From the NCBI GenBank assembly GCA_963678675.1, contig OY783193.1, positions 5,897,501 to 5,961,500 on the forward strand: a stretch of DNA of 64,000 bases, written 5' to 3'. Positions 49,339 through 61,126 of the stretch are shown in pieces. The translations under genes were made by a program, and so were the position numbers. The notes under the pieces are model-generated. The model did no database searches and had not been told where the DNA came from. It worked only from the letters and a program-made list of their open reading frames with translations. The stretch is from Xiphydria camelus (lineage: Eukaryota; Arthropoda; Insecta; Hymenoptera; Xiphydriidae). The first letter of the stretch is position 1; every line of letters starts with the position of its first letter.

Positions 49339-50305
49339 TCAAGTAACACTCGTATGCGCTAAATCTGTTATAGCTTTCTGCCTGAGGGTGTACAGCTTCT
49401 TCACCCATTTATCAAATTTCGCATCTCGATCGACCATTATCTAAAAGGGATTGTTTAAAATATTTAAACCAACAATGCACAAGACACGAGCCGGAAAAAT
49501 GGAAAAACAATATTTACCGAAGTGTGAAATATGCTGCCTGACAAAGCCGAAGTGTTGGTTACTGCCGGTACTTTTATAGTATCCGCGGAAATATCTATAA
49601 CGATATTACCAGCTTTACTTTGTTTGCTCTGCACCGAGGATTTGAATTGCTGAGGCGCGAAACCCTCAGAATTGATTTCTTCTAGGACGCTTTCTTTAAA
49701 TCTTGGTTCTATTGCAAAAACATCTGAAAAAAAAGTTCATCAATGTTATTTAATACAAAGATTGAAAGCAATGTTTCTAGTTGAAGGCTTAGTCGACGCA
49801 AGCACAGTCTTACCTTTCGAACGGCCAATTTCTGGCTTCTCGAGTGACGCAGGTTTCACGTTCGATTGCGAGCTGCTCGAACGACTTGTAGACTTATCGC
49901 GCGAGGGTGATCTCACTTTCCTTTTACTACAACCTGGCGAATAAGACCTGGATTTTCGAGAACGGTATCTCCGTCTATCCCTGTCCTTGGAACCACCACG
50001 CGACGGCCTGTTACTCTTTGAAGACTTGTCTCTGTCCCTGCTCCTACTGCGAGATCGGTATCTACGCTTCGACTTCGAATGCTTAGACGATCTTTTCCGA
50101 TAGGACGAGCTGTCACTGGAGTCCGAGGAATTTGACCTGACGGAAATGAAGTACGGACGATATGTGTTGTCCAATTTATTAACGAAAAAGAGTACGAAAC
50201 AACGTTATACTTGATATAAAGCAATGCGTACCTGGATCTCCTGTAATGTTTTCTCCTATATTTATTGCTGCGATCAGAATCTGAATCGCTGGAGTACCTC
50301 GCCAT
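49339..50305 (-). CDS. RSRC1: SR-related protein, RSRC1 (SRrp53)-like
   Basis: Four exons read on the minus strand: 50305-50232, 50136-49814, 49723-49518 and 49440-49339 (TGA), all in phase, giving 234 residues. The start MARYSSDSDSDRSNKYRRKH is the first ATG of the exon that fits. Residues 20-90 are a dense Arg/Ser domain (SKSKRRYRSRSRSRDRD). Then comes a Lys/Ser-rich linker. The C-terminal part contains AIEPRFKESVLEEINSEGF, APQQFKSS and KFDKWVKKLYTLRQKAI. From memory of the family, vertebrate RSRC1 has the same ending style (EKWFKRLIALRQ) after an RS domain, which is the basis for the name; it is longer there (about 330 residues), mainly in a middle helix that seems absent here. RSRC1 proteins help in 3' splice-site selection. 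The gene is divergent with asp. Confidence 0.8.
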
Positions 50306-51743
50306 TGCTAACAAGCGCAATGATTTTTTTTTTTTTACAAAATCACTAGAAACTGTTAAGGATATTATTGAATGAAACAGTTTTACGTCTATGCGAAATT
50401 AAAAATTTTCGCAAAGAAACATATCCACATGCAATGTGTGTGAACTTGTGCGTGGCTGTCACACGCACTTTGCCCCTGAACTAGATAACTTGTCTAACGT
50501 GTACCTAGTCCGGCGAGTAATCAGATGTTAGGCGCATGTGGCGACCATTTTATTTTTTACCACGCGCTAATCATAACGCAGTGTTACGACCTGGTCTAAT
50601 CCAGTCCTGGTCGCTTTGAAACGCGAGGCGCTAGGATCGTTTTACCGCGTGAATGGGTTACATTCAAACGTGCGAGTAGCGCGAATTCCGGTAAAATTCA
50701 AGGAAACAAGATAGAAACTAATGCAGAGGTTACCGACAGGATTCAGATTTTTATTGACTGTAGAAACACACTGATGAACGAAGAGGCACTGCTCGGTATA
50801 CTACACTGAACACAGAACAAAACTATACTCTCCCTCTCTTGTATTTGGTTGCGGTTTATATCTCTTACAACAGCTAGATAGTGGGCAATGCGGTACGCTC
50901 TAATTGGCTGAAAAGTGGTGTGAACGCGAGGGATGACGCTCCCCTGAGTCACACACCTAACGGGACCAAGCGGTGGTTGCTCGTAGCGTACGCAGAGATC
51001 GGAGTTCGTCGCTATTTCTCCGTAAAGCGGATTAAGTAGCCGACGGTTGGCGGTGATTAGCAGAATGATTTCGGTGACGCGTGACATACTAGGAATCGTC
51101 CGGCAATTAGCCTTCCGCGAAATGTACAGGACTGCGAGCACATTCCAGCCCCCTGCTTGGCCTTATCATATCCCATCTTATCCCTCGAGTGACCTTCGTT
51201 CTACTAGAGTATACGCAAAGAAATATGCTAATAGCGATGATTTCTGGTACGCATCTTTGTCCGAACCTTTGAACAGCCCGCGTTCCTTAGCGGAAACTAT
51301 GGCGATCGTCTTTTCATGTAGCGTTGTTCGACGAACTGTCGCTCCATGGAGACGTGACGTAACGTCACAGCAGCTTTGTAAGAATACGTACTTTGATTGG
51401 TGTACTACCTACGTCCGAAGGAAGTAAAGACCGAACTAATTGCGATTCTTTTGTGAACGATAAGCAACTCCCGGCGTCTAAAAATTGAAACTGTCGAGGA
51501 ATAGATCCAATTGGTCGCAGTTGAAAATTTAAACTGTTGTCAGGACCGTTGATTATAGGTTCGCGGTAGTGATCGAAATTTTAATAAAAAACGTTGATAA
51601 ATAGAAAATAGCGAAGGGAGAAGAGATCTTTCCAACTATATTTTGGATCCCTGCGATTTAAAAGTTTTTAAACAAATGCATTATTTAACGAATTTATACG
51701 TATTCTGTGTGCCTTGACGTGTGGGTCATATGCTCTGAGGATC
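50306..51743. promoter_or_regulatory. Shared upstream region between the RSRC1-like gene and asp
   Basis: The two genes start in opposite directions 1.4 kb apart. The interval is CpG-richer than the genic introns (notably 50430-51150 and 51290-51420) and contains no third gene I can support; the frames at 50743-51141 (-) and 51047-51427 (+) overlap each other on opposite strands. A bidirectional promoter is the simplest reading. No TATA-like element stands out. Confidence 0.45.
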
Positions 51744-54700
51744 ATGTATTTCCAGGTAACTTCTCATAAATTATTTACACACCTGACACACAGCATAGTT
51801 TTACCTGAAGCATCATTTCCTTTTTAAATTTTTACTCGTTTTAATCTTTATCTGAGAATTGTATGTCTATTAAAGGCAAAATCCATAAAGGGTCTTTTTC
51901 AGAGTGTAAATATTTTGTTCCACTTCTCAGGTAAATGTCACCCCGAAAGCGAAGGTCGTTGAACGTATTGATTGTGAGAAGCCGGAAAATCAATTTTCCT
52001 TGCTATTGGCACCATTTCAACCGCAAACTCGAATAACGATTAAATCTGTTATAAATGTTCCGTCACAATGTTACTTGAATATAAGAAATACAAGTTTACG
52101 TCCTTTAAGTGTAAGTATCCGCATAAAAAATGGAAGTGTTTTATAAACCAGACTAAATACAAATGAACGAGTATATGTAAATGCATTGCATCAGGTAATC
52201 GTCACCAAGGAGCCCCCTGAAGAGCGCTGCATAACTTTAAATCTCTCCGAATTTGTTATTGAAGCGGAAAGTACGGTAGTATTATGTGTGACATGGATGC
52301 CCAAGGAAGTCGGCACTTGGAGGGATACTTTACAACTCACAGACAGCCGTCGTATTAAATACGACGTTCCAATTTTAACATCCGCTACTGACTCAAAAAA
52401 ACCTGGGAACAGGGATAGGACGAGAGAAGGTGTACGAGTTCTTTCCAGATTAAGCGGTAATGCCGCTGGGAATCCTAGTAGAATCAGAAGACAACAACCG
52501 ATTAAAACACTACCAATCCAGAGACTCGAAGCCAAGAGAACATTGTCCACTTCCGATTTGGCAATTGGCAATACCAATCCTAAAATTAAAAGATTGAAGT
52601 CGGAAAACATATTTGAGACGCACGATAAAGAAAACATATCCATCAATATCAAGAGCAGCTGGTCCTATGAGAGATCGAGCTATAAGAAAGAATCCTGCGA
52701 AGGATCACACGATTTCTCTACTATAATTAAGTCTGAAACATTCAATTTGACTCCCGTGTGTTCAAAGTTCAAGTCTAGTCGGATATCGTTTAGCACGGAA
52801 ACTACGGAAAAAATGAACTTTCCAACTCAGCCGGCATCTCTGACTTCTTTGACTAACGTGGAAACAGTACCACTGCGAAGAGAGACGTTTGTAACCACTC
52901 CTAAATGTCGTCAAATTCCGATTATCATGCATTCCGATGAAAACGACAAAACCGAGTTCGAAGATTCCTTATCACCACAACCCACAGTGGATGAAAATGA
53001 TTTTTCCGCATTGTGCAATGAAATGAACTTTTCCTCCGCCGCTACTCCGGTAGCTGCACCGCGACATTCCAATTTTTCGCCGAATTCTTGCTCTACTGGC
53101 GGTAAATCCACGACGGAAAGCATTAGACTTCCGACTGACAAATCCTCGACCTTGTTCCCCGAACACGACACCTTCGACATTACTCCGGCAAAATCCTGTA
53201 ATAGCTCCATCGTCTTCGACAACAATGGCACTTTCGAATTAGCAAAATCACCGACGTCCTCGAATAGTTTCCGCCATCTAAGGTCGACGCGACTCTCCGG
53301 CAGTTTCGCGATGTTGTCCCCGGTTATGCCGATCATCGGCCAAGACCACGAGGTAAATTTACCTTCGTCATCCCCGATTTGCTCGGCCCACTTGCCCGGC
53401 GACAGTGATGTTTCTAAAAAGGATTCCCTTCGGTTGTCGCTGAGAACTCCGGATACGAAGTCGGCTCAACAGGTTGTAGAAGCCGATATGTGGGTGAAAC
53501 CCAGTCATTGCACGGTAGCCAGTAGTAAAGGCAGATATGCGAATTTAGAAATGATATTGGAAGAACATTCCGTCGTTGACAAAGAGCAGAGTACGAACAA
53601 AACCTACACGAAGCAATTGAATAAGACAGATGTACCGAGGAGTTACGTGAAACAGAAATCGCCGAGTATTTGCATGGAAATTTCACCGCCGAGAATGTTG
53701 CCGAGTCGAAAAGTCGGACCGAGGAGACGAGTGTCTCCAACGAAGTACGGGAAAATCAATAAGGAAAAGAACGCTCAAGATACGTCTGCTCTGAGGAAGA
53801 AGGTCCAATTAAATAGATCTATCAAGAGTAGGTATCCATGAAATTGAAAAAGAATTCGAATGGGTGTCATGACTATTTCTAACTATTTCATTATAATTAC
53901 AGCTGGAACCAACGTTACGATACCCGGTGTGAGAATTACCAGACTATCATTGGCAGGTTTAAAGAAAAAAGCCCACGATCGATCGCTGAAAAACTCTACC
54001 AAGGAAGTCAGTGTAAAATTGCACAACCCTAATGACTTTCTCACGAGATATTGCAATGTGGATCCATTTGGAGCCACGATTACAGAGGATCCATTTCTTA
54101 CTAGGTGAGCTGTATTCTTTTCTTTCTTTTATTAATATTTATCATTCAAATACAAATAGTAATTAAAATATATAACACAGTACGTTGTACTACGACGAGA
54201 AATGGATATACCACCAAGAAATCGAATTTAAGAAATGGTTGAACGCTCTATTGACTCCTCCTGAGCATTTGAGTTCGGACGTTGACAGCACGTGCATTGA
54301 TGTAGGCAAAGTCTGGCAGTCTTGCCGTATGAAGGAAGATGTAGCTCTGGCTGAAACGAGAGAAACAGTTTCCGCGAGGTAACACCGTATTGATAATTGC
54401 GTTACATACTGTATGCGCATGAAATACAATTTATATGTCTTCTGAAACAATACTTTCATTTAAGATATCATACGAATACGAGATTGAATACACTACGCAA
54501 AGCAGCCTGTGCCATGTTTCGCAGCAACGAAGTATCCACGGTACTGGCACGAGTAACTGTATGCGTAGAAAAGGGCATTCTCCTCGTGAAACAGGACCGT
54601 GATCTTTATCGTGATATTGGTAACTTAAACAAAAGTTCGACTATTGGTAGCTCATAGTCTCTTTTCCTAGAACATCTTGCGCGTACCTTTTGTCCTAACA

Positions 54701-57700
54701 TTCCACTCTGTATAATTTCAGGCTTGCAGAAAGAAATACTCGAGTTATTCCTCAGCTACAATCCACTATGGTTAAGAATCGGTTTAGAAGTGGTGTACGG
54801 TGAGACGATACCATTGCATTCGAACAATGACCTCGTCGGCCTCACGAGATTCCTCCTTACGCGATTCTTCTCGGATCCCTTCCTAGTGAAAACTCACTCC
54901 CATCCATCTGTTATAAATCTCCCGCTCCCCTCGTTCATGCCACTGATGAACAAGTTCATGTTGAAGAAGTTCCTTCTAATCGTATACTTTCTGGACTTCG
55001 CCAAGCGCAATAAGCTCATAGGTCACGACCCGTGTCTCTTTCACAAAAGAGCGCCGCACAAGGACAGTCGATCCATTCTGCTGACGTTCTCTCGAGAGGT
55101 CTTGAGCGGAATCGGCGACGTGACAAGACTGTTGCGCCCTTACGGATACGTCTTGCAGCACAAACAGACGTATCTAGACGAATACGATTACGCCGTCGTC
55201 GACTTGTGCACGGACCTGAGAGACGGCGTTCGACTCTGTCGAGTCATGGAACTGATCACAGGAAGCCGGAATCTGACCTGTCGTTGCCGAGTGCCGGCTA
55301 TTTCCAGGTTGCAGAAGGTTCACAACGTAGACATCGCCTTGATCACGCTTCTCCAGTATGGCTACACACTCACGGGAGGTATCGACGCCAAGAGCGTAGC
55401 AGACGGACACCGAGAAAAGACGCTGTCGCTACTCTGGCAGATCATTTATAAATTCCAAGCTCCGCGCTTCGAGAAAGCCGCCAGCACCGTGCAGAGATGG
55501 TGGCGATCCAAGCTGTGGTACGTTCGTGTCAGGTATTTCCTTCGGCAACGACGAGAGAAGGCAGCCACGGTGATACAGCGATCTTGGCGGTGCTTCAAAG
55601 CCAGGCGAGAGCTGCAACGTCTGAAGGAAGAACACGTTCGAATGTTAAAGAGGAAGAACGAAGCAATTCGCGTGATACAATTGCGTTGGCTGCACAGAAA
55701 ACGAATGGTACTGGAGCGCAGGCGTTTCCTGCGACTGAAAACTTCTGCGGTTACGTTGCAAAGGTGGTGGAGAAGAACAATTGCGACGAGGTCATTCGTG
55801 AAAGACTCTCAAAGGAAGAAAAAAGCTATCGTCATTCTACAACAACGATGGCGGGCTACTCAATTGGCGAAACGCGAACGAGAGCGTTATTTACAAAAGA
55901 GAGAAATCGTTATGAAGATACAATCATTATGGAGAGCGAAATGCCGAGGTAGGATTGCTCGCGCAGAATACCAGAGGACTAAAACGGCAACTGTCTTCAT
56001 TCAGCGCAAATGGAGAGCCACTCGCTCGATGAAGGCTGAACGTGAACGTTATCAAAAGAAATTAAATGCATCAAAAATTCTGCAAACTTGGTGGAGGAAT
56101 ATTTTGACCGCGAAACGCGATCGAAGAGAGTTTCTATTAATGAAAGACGCAGTCCGAACGATCGAAGAACGGTGGATCAGAAGGACTTCTAATAATGAAG
56201 ATAGAAAAGTTTTTCTCTTGCAGCGTGAAAGTGCCATTAAAATACAAAGAGAGTGGCGAAGATATCGAATAACAAAGCACGAGGTCATGCAATTGAAAGT
56301 CTACAAAACGACATGTGTGAGAATACAGTCATGGTGGAGATGTGCCATCACTTCTCGAGAGTACAATCGTAAAAGAAATAGTTGTTTGAAGATTCAACAA
56401 TGGTGGCAAAGCATAACTCTCATGCGATCGACGCGCGAGTCGTATCTTATCACAAAACGCTCCGCAATTGTAATTCAAAAGAACTGGAAGATGCTGAGCA
56501 CGAGGCGCGCTTATTTGCGAAAGAAAGCTGCAGTGCTGAGTATCGAGTCGTGGTACTCAAACATTGTCGCTTCGCGTAAAGTTCGCAATGACTTTTTGCG
56601 TAAGAAAATTGCATCGAAGACTATTCAATACTGGTGGCGCAATCTCAAATTATCCAAAAGCCATCGCTATGAATATCTCGAATACAAACGAGTAGTAATA
56701 CAAGTTCAATTACGTTGGCGTGCGAAACTTCTTTGCAAGAAAATAAGGAACGATTATTTATCGAAAAAACGCGCGGCTCTTAGAATACAATCTTGGTGGC
56801 GATTAATCAGAGATAGAAGAAGTTTTCTAATCTTGTTGAAGCAGCACAGAGCAGCGAGAGTTCTGCAACGGAAATGGCGGGCCACGCTGATCGCCAGGGA
56901 AGAACATTCGCATTACGTCAAACTGAGATCCTCTGCAATCGTCGTTCAAAGAAATTGGCGTGGAATGAGAGTTACTCGATTAATGAGAAGAGAATTTATT
57001 TTAAGGAGAAGTGCAGCTATCACAATTCAGAAAAATTGGAGAGCTTTCTTAATGACAAGACGTTATAGGAAACAGAAATGCGCCGCTTGCGTCATTCAAT
57101 CTTGGTGGCAATTAATTAGAGACAGAAGAAGTTTTCTAGTCTTGTTGAAGCAGCATAGAGCAGCGAGAATTCTGCAACGGAAATGGCGGGCCACGCTGAT
57201 CGCCAGAGAAGAACATTCGCATTACGTCAAACTGAGATCCTCTGCAATCGTCGTTCAAAGAAATTGGCGTGGAATGAGAGTTACTCGATTAATGAGAAGA
57301 GAGTTTATTTTAAGGAGAAGTGCAGCTGTCACAATTCAAAAAAATTGGAGAGCTTTCTTAATGTCAAGACGTTACAGGAAACAGAAATGCGCCGCTCACG
57401 TCATTCAATCTTGGTGGCGGAACAGTCTGTCGGCTACCAAAACGCGCAATCAGTTCCTCGCATTGAAAAATGCTACAATATTCTTACAGCGTCATTACCG
57501 GACAAATGTGATTGTTCGACGTACCAGAGAGCAATATATTGAAATGAGAAGGAATACAATTATTTTACAACGTAAATGGCGAGCAACAATGATCATGAGA
57601 CGTATAAGAGAGAAGTTCCTCACGTGGCACTACGCGGTGCTCGTTATTCAATCAACTTGGAGGATGACTGTTGAAAGAAAGAAGTACATGACTTTAAAAC

Positions 57701-59291
57701 GAACAGCAACCACGATTCAATCACTCTGGAGATCTAAGAAACTTGCGAGGAATCTCAGAACGCAATTTTTGTCATTAAGGTCGGCAGCGATTACCGTACA
57801 ACGACGCTACAGAGCAAACAAATTGCGCGACAGCATCAGAAGAGATTACCTCGTCTTCAGAAGGAATGCTGTCTTCGTGCAATGTAAGTGGCGCTTCAAA
57901 CTTCTCACTCGCAATTGCGCGCGAGTGTCTGCAAAGGAACACGAAGCCGCGACGAGAATTCAATACTGGTGGAAACGAATTGTTCTCGAAAGACGCGAAG
58001 CTGAATATCAGACTCGAAAAATCGCGGTGTCTATCATAGAATATTGGTGGATCAACAAAACCGTGGCCAGAAGACTCGCCTTAAACGAAGAAAGACTGTT
58101 GCTGAAGAAACAGACGTCGGCAGCTACGCTGATTCAAGCAACCTGGAAGGGATATCGCATTCGCAAGAGTCAATGTGCGAAAATGATGAAATTGCGGCAG
58201 AGAATAGAAGAAGCGACCAAGTCTGCCGTGCCATCAGCGACATTAGCACATCGATTCGACGAAGCCATTGATATCTTCCAAAATTGCACCAGCCTCGGCG
58301 CACTATCAAGATGCATGACTTTGCTAGGTTCGTAATCGAATATAATATCAGAAATTAACTAACAATTTATAAATACACATTTAACAAACTTGTATTTCTA
58401 ATATAGATGTAATTGTCCGCCTATCGCCAAACGGTTGTACAGCGCTTTGCAATGCAGATTTAGTCGACAACATTTACAACGTCCTGGCTCAATCCAACAG
58501 ATCGTTGCCCTGGATGGACGTTTGTTTGCCGGCTACCAGTATCCTGATCACCTTGGCAAAATTCAGAACTACAAAACGTTATGCATGCAAGGTAAAAGCA
58601 AGCATATTTTCATCACATCAAAGTGTACAATTTATTTGTAACAAAGAGATTAACAACCTGAATGGTTTGCATTTTAGGCGGAATACGGAGAAACAATAGC
58701 GCGACTCTTAACGTCAACCCTGGACCGAGAAAACAAGCTGTTTTTGCACTTAGCGACATTATTATGGTCACTCAGTGAAGATTCCGAATATGCCAAGGTA
58801 TCGAAATATTCGTATATCCAAAGTATTTCTTAAAGATATAGACATTTCACGTAGTACGTTATAGTTTGTGAGCGGCGTAAATAGATTTTTAATCAAATGC
58901 TTAGAGTTAAACAATTTATGCAGTACCAAACTAACAGTCTCGTCAACCAAACGAGTTATACTTTCTTGGTTGATGTCCACAAATAAATCAAAATACGAAG
59001 AGAAGCCGCTATTTAATCGTACAATCTCATCGAAATCTTTCGACCTTCCAGGAAATTGTAAAATCTTCACGGATAATTTGGTTATTGAGTTCCTTGCATA
59101 CCTCGGTAACTAAAAAGCGATCCAGACGTTCGACGACCTTATCAACGAAATCCAAAGAGCCGCATATGCATTTGCTTCCCAACCCGAAACCAGATTGGGG
59201 GCTCGTGCAAAAGCGTCCTCGCTTGTTTACTGATGTCCATCATGCGGTGGTTACTATCATCAAACGGCTCGATATCAACGTCGTCTCGTAA
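51744..59291 (+). CDS. asp: Abnormal spindle (ASPM homologue)
   Basis: Ten exons join in phase: 51744-51755, 51931-52110, 52195-53827, 53903-54104, 54181-54378, 54465-54619, 54722-58327, 58407-58591, 58678-58797 and 59052-59291, giving 2176 residues. Exon 1 codes for only MYFQ, which continues as VNVTPKAK like other insect Asp N-termini. An ASH-type domain covers about 1-125 (VLCVTWMPKEVGTWRDTLQL). A long Ser/Thr-rich disordered region with many SP/TP sites follows to about 600. The conserved DPFLT / KKWLNALLTPP block starts near 665. A calponin-homology region at about 925-1045 contains LRDGVRLCRVMELI and HREKTLSLLWQIIYKF. About 34 IQ motifs (VIQRSWR, LQRKWR type) fill about 1048-1985. A helical C-terminus ends with PKPDWGLVQKRPRLFTDV. 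Asp binds calmodulin and microtubule minus ends and focuses spindle poles. Exon 7 is 3.6 kb. A 309-bp unit is tandemly duplicated inside it. Confidence 0.95.
56792..57409 (+). repeat. In-frame 309-bp tandem duplication in the asp IQ array
   Basis: Units 56792-57100 and 57101-57409 are 309 bp (103 codons) each and differ at about 14 positions by my manual comparison, so about 95% identity. The encoded units differ at about 6 of 103 residues. Each unit carries four IQ-type motifs, including RVLQRKWR or RILQRKWR, VVQRNWR and TIQKNWR. More than 100 bp in the middle are identical. The other IQ motifs of the protein are much more diverged, so this duplication or gene conversion is recent. Confidence 0.9.
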
Positions 59292-61126
59292 TGTATAATA
59301 TAGCTATATATGTGTATAATTGTGTATTAAAATAGTCTTATAAATCTGGGAACAAGAATATTGAAAATATTTTGTATTAACATTGTATGAACAATATTAA
59401 GCGCTTTTATATTTTAGTCTTTAGTCTTTGACTTGTATAATGGTGATTTTTGTTCCAAGAACTAGAAAGTGTAGGACCGTTGTTTCTGAATAAAGTCAAC
59501 TGAACTAGAATTCTTCATATCTTCTTATTTGTGATTGGTTTGATAGTTCTGCGATCTCTTTTGCATTTTTATGAAACATATTTTAAACTACTATTAACAT
59601 TTTAAACGGATCCTTCTTCACACTCGCGCGATTAACAATAAGTATTATACACGATTTATTAATCCTTTGCTTATACCATGAGATTAAACTTACTTATCAG
59701 GAAAGAAACTTCAATCACTATTATCTCATTATTTATGAACTTTTGGCCTATATCGATATACAATTTTTTTTGTAGATAAAAATATAATCTTCAAAGGAGT
59801 TTTATAAAAATATGAGTCAAAAGCTCATAGATAATGAGCTAATAGTCATTTAAGTTTCTTTCCTGGTGAGTAAATTTAGCCTCATAGTATGTTGTATATG
59901 AATCATTTCTACCTTTGTGCACGCGATTGAATAAAGTGAATGCGTCACACGGTGATCTCGCTTTTTTAATAATACTCTTTTATTGCAATAAATATAATAA
60001 ACAATAATTATTATTTTGGCGTTACATTTTTTAACAGTCAATTCTATACATATACATTGTATTGGATTACAATAATTTTAGCATAAAATGCTGAAGCAGA
60101 TATCTATTGAGATATAAGTAATACATTTGCTGCGCGTAGGAAAATTCGAAGTGTGTCAAAAACAAAGTACAGCAGCTACAACAAATTAAAAATTGCCAAA
60201 AAGTAACCGAATAGGATTGCCGTCTAGGTGCAAGATTATGCTGTTAATTCGCTTGCGATAAGGACTGCCGCGATGCTCGGTACAGCTAAATATGTATTCG
60301 AAATTTCGACTACAGATATATTCATTTTTGCATTATTTAAATATTCTTTCAATTATTTAAATAGCAAACAAATTCGAATTGATACTCATCGCCGTCATTG
60401 CGAACTGATCTGAACAAGAATACGCGGTACACGGGATGACTATAATAGGACTTTTCATTTTCTTACAAAGCATTTGCTAGTTTCGTACTTCATTACTTCG
60501 AAGTGTATTAGCGAAATATTTACGCGTAGGGAAAAAACTGCCATCGTGGTGAAATTTTAGTTAGATTTTCTATTTGATACAAGCAATAAGATTTTTTTCC
60601 ATCCGCTCGTCATATGCTGTACATTAGTGAAAGTATAGCGGTAGCCGAGAGTGAGCGTAAATAAAACATGACATAAAGAAATGTATAATATTTTATTTAT
60701 AAATCATGTAGTATATTAGGCGTGAGAGAGTACAAGGAAAAATTATTCTTGCGACTGGTACAATAACAATTTCTTTGCAATTCTTTCTTGGAAGCAGCCA
60801 CAACTATGTATATTATACCCTATATCCTTTCTCTTACGCGATCATCATGATTCTTCCATAATAAAGCGGCGACAATATATTCCTCGAACAACGGTCGGAT
60901 AAATAAGAATAGGAATATATTGCAGTCCCGAGTCCGACGGATAGTACTCGCAGTGAGATTTCTTGTAGCTGTTATACCGAGCATGCTGCTGCATTTCGAT
61001 ATTCAATTTATCAATAGATAGCAGAGTATAATATAATGTAGTCTCAAGTCTGTATATTACAATAAATGTGAATGTAAATTGTATTTACATAACTACGCAA
61101 AAATAAAGTTATAAAATTATACCATC
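59292..61126. other. Spacer between the convergent asp and Mo25 genes
   Basis: AT-rich, no gene seen. Near 59690-59880 a mirrored segment (CTTACTTATCAGGAAAGAAA, CTTCAA versus ACTTAAATGAC, TTTCTTTCCTGGTGAGTAA) forms a loose inverted repeat of about 200 bp, probably a small old element. CTTCGAAGTGT motifs near 60145 and 60500 may mark another repeat. The long Mo25 3' untranslated region may occupy the right end. Confidence 0.4.
59489..59494 (+). terminator. Candidate poly(A) signal of asp
   Basis: AATAAA occurs about 200 nt after the asp stop codon at 59289-59291 and is the first canonical hexamer I see downstream. It would give a short 3' untranslated region. Confidence 0.45.

Noticed and set aside
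58868..59113. Frame between asp exons 9 and 10 as an exon
   Set aside because: Joining 58797 directly to the acceptor before 59052 is in phase and gives the charged tail expected for Asp; the 58868 frame would force a frame change near 59090.
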